This document shows positions 1 to 4,608 of a stretch of DNA of 5,113 bases, in pieces. Numbering within the stretch: the first letter of the stretch is position 1; each line of letters opens with the position of its first letter. Source of the stretch: Clostridia bacterium (GTDB lineage Bacteria; Bacillota; Clostridia; Oscillospirales; Acutalibacteraceae). The notes beneath the pieces were generated by a model. It was not told where the DNA came from, ran no database searches, and worked only from the letters and a program-made list of their open reading frames with translations. The stretch covers positions 1 to 5,113 of the forward strand of contig JAFYJR010000086.1 of the NCBI GenBank assembly GCA_017538005.1, read 5' to 3'. The position numbers and the translations under genes are program-made.

Positions 1-1305
1 GACTGCACGGAAGAGGAGGTCGAGGGTATTCTCCGCTACAGGGGATACGACATCCAGGACCTCATTCACGGACATGAGGGACAGAAATTCGCCTATGAGG
101 AGATAACATATCTTCTTCTCTTCGGAGAACTCCCGAATGCCCAGCAGTTTGAAGAGTTCAAGGAGATTCTGGCAAATTACAGAACACTTCCGACAAACTT
201 CGTCCGCGACATCATCATGAAAGCCCCGTCAAGGGATATGATGAACACGCTGGCTCGCTCAGTGCTTACGCTTTACTCCTACGACCACAGAGACGACGAC
301 ACCTCCATTGACAATGTACTCCGTCAGTGCCTGGAACTCATAGCCCTGTTCCCGCAGCTCGCTGTGTACGGTTACCAGACCTACAAGTACTACCATGACG
401 GTGATTCGTTCTTTATCCATGCCCCGAGTCCGGATCTCTCCGCGGCGGAGAACATCCTTCACATGCTCAGAGCCGACAGTCAGTTTACCAAGACTGAGGC
501 GAAGGTACTCGATATGGCCCTTGTGCTTCACGCGGAGCACGGCGGCGGTAACAACTCCACCTTCACGACGCATGTCGTAACCTCGACGGGCACGGATACT
601 TATTCCGCCATAGCCGCGGCGCTCGGCTCACTCAAGGGCCCGAAACACGGCGGAGCGAACATAAAGAACATTCACATGTTCGACGACATAAAAGCGAATG
701 TCAAGGACTGGACAGACGACAGGGAAATCTCGAAATATCTCGAGAAGATCCTTGACGGCAAGGCCTTCGACGGAGCGGGACTTATCTACGGTATAGGTCA
801 CGCCATCTACACGAAGTCCGATCCGCGTGCGGAGATGCTCAAAGAGTCTGTCCGTCAGCTCGCGGAGGAGAAGGGTCTTATTGACGAGTATGAGCTGCGT
901 GAGCGCGTGGCGAGACTCGCGCCGGAGGTAATAGCGAAAAAGCGCAAGATGTACAAGAACATCTGCGCCAACATAGACTTTTATTCGGGCTTTGCCTATC
1001 AGATGCTCGGTCTTCCCGAGGAACTCTACACACCGCTCTTCGCCTGCGCGCGAATAGCCGGGTGGAGCGCTCACAGACTCGAGGAGATTATAAACGGCGG
1101 TAAGATTATCCGTCCGGCTTATATGAACATCTGCGAAAGGCAGGAATACATCCCCATGGAAGACAGGGAAATCACCAAAGAGGACTTAAAGCGCAAGGAG
1201 AAAAAGGAACGGCTTGAGAAACTCGAGGCTCTGGAAAACCTTCGGGATGAAAAACGTCTGAAGGTCCGGAACAGAGTAAAGTCGAAAATAAAAGATAAGA
1301 TATAA
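1..1305 (+). CDS. gltA: Citrate synthase (citrate/2-methylcitrate synthase family), N-terminus missing, with charged C-terminal tail
   Basis: The reading frame is open from base 1, so the gene begins before the window; 434 residues are visible (numbered here from base 1). The product condenses oxaloacetate with acetyl-CoA to give citrate in the cytoplasm, feeding the oxidative TCA branch towards 2-oxoglutarate and glutamate. Family signatures are all present: RYRGYDIQDL (12-21), LHAEHGGGNNST (from 176), GPKHGGAN with the substrate-binding His216, GIGHAIYTKSDPRA with His267, and NIDFYSG with the catalytic Asp326. The His-His-Asp triad is therefore complete and the enzyme should be active. GHAIYT in place of GHRVYK fits the longer Gram-positive-type branch as I know it. 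The conserved fold ends near residue 389; residues 390-434 are an extra Lys/Arg/Glu-rich tail. Methylcitrate synthase activity cannot be excluded from sequence alone. The symbol is by family. An internal ATG at 217 is not the real start, because homology runs through it. Confidence 0.95.
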   Translation, partial: DCTEEEVEGILRYRGYDIQDLIHGHEGQKFAYEEITYLLLFGELPNAQQFEEFKEILANYRTLPTNFVRDIIMKAPSRDMMNTLARSVLTLYSYDHRDDDTSIDNVLRQCLELIALFPQLAVYGYQTYKYYHDGDSFFIHAPSPDLSAAENILHMLRADSQFTKTEAKVLDMALVLHAEHGGGNNSTFTTHVVTSTGTDTYSAIAAALGSLKGPKHGGANIKNIHMFDDIKANVKDWTDDREISKYLEKILDGKAFDGAGLIYGIGHAIYTKSDPRAEMLKESVRQLAEEKGLIDEYELRERVARLAPEVIAKKRKMYKNICANIDFYSGFAYQMLGLPEELYTPLFACARIAGWSAHRLEEIINGGKIIRPAYMNICERQEYIPMEDREITKEDLKRKEKKERLEKLEALENLRDEKRLKVRNRVKSKIKDKI

Positions 1306-1334
1306 AAAGAAGAGCCTCGCGGCTCTTCTTTTTT
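1304..1334. terminator. Bidirectional intrinsic terminator between citrate synthase and the PASTA pseudokinase
   Basis: A perfect 13-bp inverted repeat (1304-1316 pairing with 1321-1333) encloses a 4-base loop TCGC. The A-rich left base and T-rich right base (CTTCTTTTTT) supply a U-tract to transcripts from either strand. It begins inside the citrate synthase stop codon and its right end overlaps the first bases of the minus-strand stop codon (1333-1335). One hairpin thus serves two convergent genes. Confidence 0.93.
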
Positions 1335-2934
1335 ATCCGTTGTTTTCGGTTGTGGTTTCCGTTTCCTTTTCCTGCGCCTCCGAGTAGACCGTGAGGGTTA
1401 TCTTTTCGGTCTTGTCGTAGAGCTCGCCGGGTTTCTGAAGCGAGGAGGCCACAGTGCCTGAGACATGGGAACCGTCGTTTGTCATGGAAATCTTCTTGAC
1501 GTTTTCGAATCCGGCCTCTTTGAGTTTCGCGACGGCGGACTCGTAGGTCTCACCGGTGACGTCTATCATTTCGGCCTGTTCGACGCCGAGAGAAATAATC
1601 AGAGTGATTTCAGTGCCCTGTGTGACTTCCGTGCCCGGTTCAATCGACTGGGAAATGACATAGCCCCTGTTTACTTCGGTGCTGTACTCTTCCTTGGTCT
1701 TTATGTTGAAGTCGGTGAAGTAGGACTTCTGGGAAGTGATATTTGTGTAAGTTCTTCCGGTGAAAGTAGGTACGAGGATCTTTTCGCCTGATGAGGAACT
1801 TGTTGTCTTGCCGCTGTCGTCGCCCGAGGGCTTGTTTGAGCCGCCGAAGTGTCCGCGGAGGACGGTGAGGCAGAGGATGGCAAAGATGAGAAGCAGCGCG
1901 GCAGCGGCTATGCCTCCGGCCTTGAGCGCGAGCTTCATGTTTTCCTCTTTGACCTCGGCTGCCGATTTACGGGGGCCTCTGCGCTCAGGTGTGTGAAGAG
2001 TCTGCTCCGCAGCCTCTTCCTCCTCTTCGAGCGCCTCGGCCGCCATGGCAGCCGTGGGGGAGGCGGAGAGTTCCTCGCGGAACTGATCTACAGTCTTTGT
2101 TCTGTCTTCCGGCAGAATCTGGAGAGCGTTTATGAGAGCGTTGATGACATAGGCGGGGATGACCTCGGCAAATTTGGCCGGTATCATCATGCGGTCGGAC
2201 TTCATACGCTCGACGGAATTAATAGGGGTAGTGCCTATCATAGCCTTGAACAGGACGGCCGCGAAAGCGTAGATGTCGGTCCAGGGACCTGACGGAGCGT
2301 CGTATCCGTACTGTTCAACCGGTGCGTAGCCGGAGAAAATCTCGGGGTTTATGCCGGTCTTTAAGTTGCGGCACTCGGGGATGGAGAAACCGCTGATGCG
2401 GATCTTCTTGTCCGGACCTACGATAAGGGTCTCGGGGGAGATGCCGCGATGTATGATGCCGGATGAGTGAAGATTGGAGAGGGTGGAGAGGACAGGCATG
2501 AAGAGTATTCTTGCTTCCTCCCAGGAGATGTATCCCTCTTCGACAGAGGCGAGATACTCGCCGAGTGTCACCGAGTCTTCAATATGTTCGTATACGGCAT
2601 AGGCCGTGTTGTTCTCTTCGACGATGTCGACAACCAAAACCAGCGCCGAGAGACCGCGCATGCGGGCGAGTTTGCGCCACATATCGAGGAACGAGGCGAG
2701 GCAGTTGTCATAGAAAGTCTTCTTGTCGCTCTTTATGAGAAGGTGTGTTGAGCCTTCCTTTCGGATACAGACGGTATTCGGAAGGAATTCGCGTATCTCG
2801 ACGGCGGCTTTGCGTTCGGTATCAAAGCCGAGATAGGTGACACCGTCACCGTTTTCGGCAAGAACCCTGCCGATTTGGTAACGACCGTTGTCGATTATCG
2901 TGTTTTCAGGCAAAAAGAGATTGTCGTCAGCCAA
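1333..2934 (-). CDS. Membrane PASTA-domain protein kinase homologue, probable pseudokinase
   Basis: This 533-residue protein has the architecture of PknB/PrkC/Stk1 receptors: kinase-like domain (about 14-290), acidic linker (EEEEE, about 303-307), basic juxtamembrane stretch (317-338), one transmembrane helix (about 339-359), Ser/Gly-rich spacer (364-384), PASTA 1 (about 385-450), PASTA 2 (about 451-518) and a polar tail. The PASTA repeats, which in this family bind muropeptide or peptidoglycan, keep GYVISQSIEPGTEVTQGTEI. Fold residues of the kinase domain remain: LPENTIIDNGRYQIGRVL, GYAPVEQY (202-209), WTDIYAF with Asp220, and PEDR with Arg278. Catalytic positions do not: the glycine loop is AENGDG (26-31), the VAIK lysine aligns with Arg48, the alpha-C glutamate with Met85, HRD is HRG (162-164), the following Asn is Thr169, and DFG is SGF (181-183). 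I infer a wall-sensing receptor that signals without phosphotransfer. The TTG start is chosen for its ideal ribosome binding site and the family-like N-terminus; the next Met is residue 85. Confidence 0.92.
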   Translation of the reverse strand: MADDNLFLPENTIIDNGRYQIGRVLAENGDGVTYLGFDTERKAAVEIREFLPNTVCIRKEGSTHLLIKSDKKTFYDNCLASFLDMWRKLARMRGLSALVLVVDIVEENNTAYAVYEHIEDSVTLGEYLASVEEGYISWEEARILFMPVLSTLSNLHSSGIIHRGISPETLIVGPDKKIRISGFSIPECRNLKTGINPEIFSGYAPVEQYGYDAPSGPWTDIYAFAAVLFKAMIGTTPINSVERMKSDRMMIPAKFAEVIPAYVINALINALQILPEDRTKTVDQFREELSASPTAAMAAEALEEEEEAAEQTLHTPERRGPRKSAAEVKEENMKLALKAGGIAAAALLLIFAILCLTVLRGHFGGSNKPSGDDSGKTTSSSSGEKILVPTFTGRTYTNITSQKSYFTDFNIKTKEEYSTEVNRGYVISQSIEPGTEVTQGTEITLIISLGVEQAEMIDVTGETYESAVAKLKEAGFENVKKISMTNDGSHVSGTVASSLQKPGELYDKTEKITLTVYSEAQEKETETTTENNG

Positions 2935-2941
2935 GTCTTCG

Positions 2942-2947
2942 CCTCCT
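2942..2947 (-). promoter_or_regulatory. Ribosome binding site deciding a TTG start for the PASTA pseudokinase
   Basis: On the minus strand AGGAGG lies 7 bases upstream of TTG (2934-2932). No ATG or GTG in this frame is better placed, and the next in-frame Met is 85 codons inside the kinase-like domain. This perfect Shine-Dalgarno match makes TTG the initiator with good confidence. Confidence 0.88.
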
Positions 2948-2970
2948 CTTTATTAATAAAACCTCTTGAT

Positions 2971-2999
2971 ATAGTAAAGGAATAAGGTACTTTTGTCAA
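2971..2999 (-). promoter_or_regulatory. SigA-type promoter for the PASTA pseudokinase
   Basis: The minus strand carries a perfect -35 box TTGACA (2999-2994), a 17-base spacer and a -10 box TACTAT (2976-2971, 4 of 6 matches to TATAAT). Transcription would begin about 2964, giving a leader of about 30 bases ending in AGGAGG and TTG. The placement within the divergent region supports it; the -10 assignment is less certain than the -35. Confidence 0.72.
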
Positions 3000-3036
3000 G
3001 TTAAGTCCTTTTTTGAGGACAACTAAAAAACTTTTG

Positions 3037-3101
3037 CGAACATTCTGTTGACATTTGTTTTTCGTTGTGTATAATGGACTTGTAAATCAAATAAATGTTC
3101 G
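3037..3101. repeat. Inverted repeat CGAACAT / ATGTTCG flanking the plus-strand promoter
   Basis: CGAACAT at 3037-3043 is the exact reverse complement of ATGTTCG at 3095-3101. The arms lie just upstream of the -35 box and about 20 bases downstream of the -10 box of the promoter at 3048-3075. A third copy of the CGAAC core lies at 3110-3114. Short arms can arise by chance, so a role as paired operator half-sites is inference. Confidence 0.4.
3048..3075 (+). promoter_or_regulatory. Strong consensus SigA-type promoter for the small membrane protein
   Basis: Both boxes match consensus exactly: TTGACA at 3048-3053 and TATAAT at 3070-3075, with a 16-base spacer. The sequence just upstream (3021-3035) is A/T-rich and could act as an UP element. 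The expected start site near 3082 gives a leader of about 48 bases before the ATG at 3130. Predicted initiation is strong and housekeeping-type unless an operator intervenes. Confidence 0.88.
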
Positions 3102-3114
3102 GCAGAAAACGAAC
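3097..3114 (+). other. Small leader hairpin abutting the ribosome binding site
   Basis: GTTCG (3097-3101) and CGAAC (3110-3114) form a 5-bp stem with an 8-base loop in the leader. The stem ends exactly where the AAGGAGG ribosome binding site starts (3115). It is short and probably weak, so any effect on translation is speculative. Confidence 0.35.
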
Positions 3115-3121
3115 AAGGAGG
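3115..3121 (+). promoter_or_regulatory. Ribosome binding site fixing the start of the small membrane protein
   Basis: AAGGAGG ends 8 bases before the ATG at 3130. The alternative in-frame ATG at 3055 lies between the -35 and -10 boxes, upstream of any expected transcript start, so it cannot be used from this promoter. Confidence 0.88.
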
Positions 3122-3129
3122 ATACCGCT

Positions 3130-3363
3130 ATGACACTCGGTTTCATCATTAAAATCATCATAGAAGTTTTCGTTGTTTTACTTATCGGTTACGGCATTAT
3201 GAACGAGGAAAAACTCGTCGCTTTTGAGGACGAACTTTTTCCCGTACTGAAGTTCTGTTTCCATAAGTACATTCTTAAAGACCTTAAGAAAAAGAAGAGA
3301 GCAAGACTCAGAGTCATATCCGGCAAAGAGTCTGCCGGTGACGCGGAAAGAAGCGTCGCTTAA
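3130..3363 (+). CDS. Small single-pass membrane protein of unknown function (77 aa)
   Basis: I do not recognise a named family. The 77-residue product opens with a hydrophobic segment (about residues 3-23) that should span the membrane once and contains two charged residues, Lys8 and Glu12. It continues with MNEEKLVAFEDELF, a potentially amphipathic helix, then a strongly basic patch KKKKRAR (53-59) and a polar tail. The basic patch just after the hydrophobic part suggests an inside-facing C-terminus by the positive-inside rule, or binding to acidic lipid or nucleic acid. The coding call rests on a perfect promoter, a strong ribosome binding site, an open frame and a following hairpin. It is transcribed divergently from the PASTA pseudokinase, so a link to envelope biology is possible but unproven. 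No cleavable signal peptide is evident. Confidence 0.82.
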   Translation: MTLGFIIKIIIEVFVVLLIGYGIMNEEKLVAFEDELFPVLKFCFHKYILKDLKKKKRARLRVISGKESAGDAERSVA

Positions 3364-3422
3364 AGTACGCAGTCGAGAGGCCCCCATTCCTCTTTGACAT
3401 AAACACAGTTCCCCGGACAAAG

Positions 3423-3453
3423 CAAGAGCCGCAGGCATCGCCTGCGGCTCTTG
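3423..3453. terminator. Long GC-rich hairpin between convergent genes, probable bidirectional terminator
   Basis: A perfect 14-bp inverted repeat (3423-3436 with 3440-3453) has a 3-base loop ATC. It lies 59 bases after the small-protein stop codon and 8 bases beyond the yebC stop. The T-tracts are poor on both strands: TGATTTATTTA on plus, CTTTGTCC on minus. Termination may therefore rely on stem strength, or the hairpin may mainly protect 3' ends. Confidence 0.75.
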
Positions 3454-3461
3454 TGATTTAT

Positions 3462-4211
3462 TTACATATACTGTTCGGCGTCTTCCTCGTTCTCCCAGTT
3501 ATGCCAGACATTCTGAACATCGTCATCTTCTTCAAACATCTCCAGCATCTTTGCCATGGCTTTCAGGGCATCTTCGCCTTCAAGTCTGGTATAGTTTGAG
3601 GGGATGTACTGTACTTCGGCAAGCACGAATTTGTAGTCGTCGCATTCGAGGATGTCGCGTACGGTTCCTATGTCGCCCGGTTCCGTGCGGATCTCATAGA
3701 CCGCCTCGTCGTCGGAGAGGAAATCGACGGCGCCGGCCTCAAGGGCGGCGTCCATAAGAGTCTCTTCGTCGACGCCTTCCTTTTCAACGGCTAAAACACC
3801 GTAGCGTGAGAACATGAACGATACGCAGCCGTTCTGGCCCATATTTCCGCCGTACTTGTCAAAATAATGACGGAGATTGCCGGCCGTAAGGTTTTTATTG
3901 TCTGTCAGAGTCTCAATGAGGACGGCAATACCGCCGGGGCCGTAACCCTCGTAGATATTTTCCTCGTAGTTTGCCGTGGAGCCTTCGCCCGCGGCTTTCT
4001 TTATGGCTCTTTCTATGTTGTCATTCGGGATATTTGCTGCCTTTGCTTTGGCAATGACATTTTTAAGTTTTGAGTTGGACGCGGGGTCCGCTCCGCCTTC
4101 CTTTACCGCAACGGCAATCTCACGGCCGATCTTGGTAAAGACCTTGGCCATGGCGGCGTCGTTTTCGCCCTTCTTACGTTTGATTGTGCTCCATTTTGAA
4201 TGTCCTGACAT
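3462..4211 (-). CDS. yebC: YebC/PmpR/TACO1 family protein (translation factor or transcriptional regulator)
   Basis: The 249 residues match the usual YebC length. The N-terminal signature MSGHSKWSTIKRKKGENDAA is followed by KVFTKIGREI, NIPNDNIERAIKKA (60-73), EGYGPGGIAVLIETLTDNKN (88-107), HYFDKYGGNMGQNGCVSFMF (115-134) and the acidic C-terminal motif EEDDDVQNVWHNWE. Historically the family was called a DNA-binding transcriptional regulator (PmpR, YebC). Work on bacterial YebC and mitochondrial TACO1 supports a role in translation, relieving ribosome stalling at proline-rich stretches. It is the last gene of a minus-strand operon after obg and mrnC, which favours the translational role here. 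ATG at 4211 is preceded by AAGGAG with 8-base spacing; that site overlaps the mrnC stop codon, consistent with translational coupling. Confidence 0.96.
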   Translation of the reverse strand: MSGHSKWSTIKRKKGENDAAMAKVFTKIGREIAVAVKEGGADPASNSKLKNVIAKAKAANIPNDNIERAIKKAAGEGSTANYEENIYEGYGPGGIAVLIETLTDNKNLTAGNLRHYFDKYGGNMGQNGCVSFMFSRYGVLAVEKEGVDEETLMDAALEAGAVDFLSDDEAVYEIRTEPGDIGTVRDILECDDYKFVLAEVQYIPSNYTRLEGEDALKAMAKMLEMFEEDDDVQNVWHNWENEEDAEQYM

Positions 4212-4219
4212 GAGAACAG

Positions 4220-4225
4220 CTCCTT
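4220..4225 (-). promoter_or_regulatory. yebC ribosome binding site overlapping the mrnC stop codon
   Basis: AAGGAG on the minus strand lies 8 bases before the yebC ATG. Its first two bases fall within the mrnC TAA (4226-4224). Ribosomes ending mrnC would therefore be placed to re-initiate on yebC. Confidence 0.85.
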
Positions 4226-4598
4226 AATTTTTATGCAAAATATTATACATCAGTTCACGCAGTCGGTCAATCTCGCCGGCGAGATAAAGCCAGCCGAAAA
4301 GCGCCTCGAGACCTGTCGCGGTATGGTAGTCCGCGGAGGTCATGTTTTTCGGTGTGTGGGTGGTGTGCGCGTTGCGTCCGCGTTTGAAGATGTCAAGTTC
4401 GGACGGGGTGAGCAACGGCTCTATAACCGAGAAAGCGGAAGCCTGCGCGGACGCGCTGACATATTTCAGCTTTTCGGCGTGGTAATCGGCTCCCGGTCTG
4501 TTAGCTTCCAGAACAAGCGCTTCGCGCACCAGAAGCTCATAGACGCTGTCGCCTATAAACGCGAGGGTCAGGGGACTGAGCTGTGATAAATTATCCAT
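4224..4598 (-). CDS. mrnC: Mini-ribonuclease III (MrnC), 23S rRNA maturation
   Basis: This 124-residue protein is a stand-alone RNase III catalytic domain without the C-terminal double-stranded RNA-binding domain, as expected for Mini-III. Signatures are LAFIGDSVYELLVRE (12-26) with the probable catalytic Asp17 and nearby Glu21, FKRGRNAHTTHTPKN (71-85), and YHTATGLEALFGWLYLAG (91-108) with metal-binding Glu98. In Bacillus subtilis the enzyme trims both ends of 23S rRNA precursors as a dimer, helped by ribosomal protein L3. It lies 8 bases downstream of obg and 12 upstream of yebC, placing it in a ribosome-assembly operon. The ATG at 4598 has AAGGAG only 4 bases away, a short spacing, but no alternative start exists before the conserved domain and the N-terminal length fits the family. 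Confidence 0.95.
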   Translation of the reverse strand: MDNLSQLSPLTLAFIGDSVYELLVREALVLEANRPGADYHAEKLKYVSASAQASAFSVIEPLLTPSELDIFKRGRNAHTTHTPKNMTSADYHTATGLEALFGWLYLAGEIDRLRELMYNILHKN

Positions 4599-4602
4599 AA
4601 GA

Positions 4603-4608
4603 CTCCTT
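4603..4608 (-). promoter_or_regulatory. mrnC ribosome binding site overlapping the obg stop codon
   Basis: AAGGAG on the minus strand overlaps the obg TAA (4609-4607) and stands only 4 bases before the mrnC ATG. The tight spacing may lower initiation by free ribosomes and suggests translational coupling to obg. Confidence 0.75.

Noticed and set aside
628..1074. 148-codon open frame on the minus strand inside citrate synthase
   Set aside because: It lies wholly antisense to a clearly conserved enzyme, has no ribosome binding site that I can see and no recognisable motif; it reflects the codon pattern of the opposite strand.
1849..2292. 147-codon open frame on the plus strand inside the pseudokinase gene
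   Set aside because: It is antisense to the conserved kinase and linker region, has no promoter or family features, and shows low-complexity Gly/Arg/Leu-rich content typical of shadow frames.
1333..2934. Calling the kinase-like gene a pseudogene
   Set aside because: The frame is unbroken over 533 codons, has a good promoter, ribosome binding site and terminator, and retains fold residues and two intact PASTA repeats. Loss is confined to catalytic positions, which suits a pseudokinase rather than decay.
3037..3051. LexA/SOS box at CGAACATTCTGTTGA
   Set aside because: The Gram-positive box needs GAAC, four bases, then GTTC. Here the spacing is five bases and the second half is GTTG, so it does not fit.
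3055..3129. Starting the small membrane protein at the ATG at 3055
   Set aside because: That codon lies between the -35 and -10 boxes, upstream of the expected transcript start. The ATG at 3130 has an AAGGAGG at ideal distance and starts directly at the membrane segment.
3371..3394. Short hairpin AGAGG / CCTCT after the small-protein gene
   Set aside because: It has only five base pairs with an 8-base C-rich loop and no T-tract; the 14-bp hairpin downstream is a far better terminator candidate.
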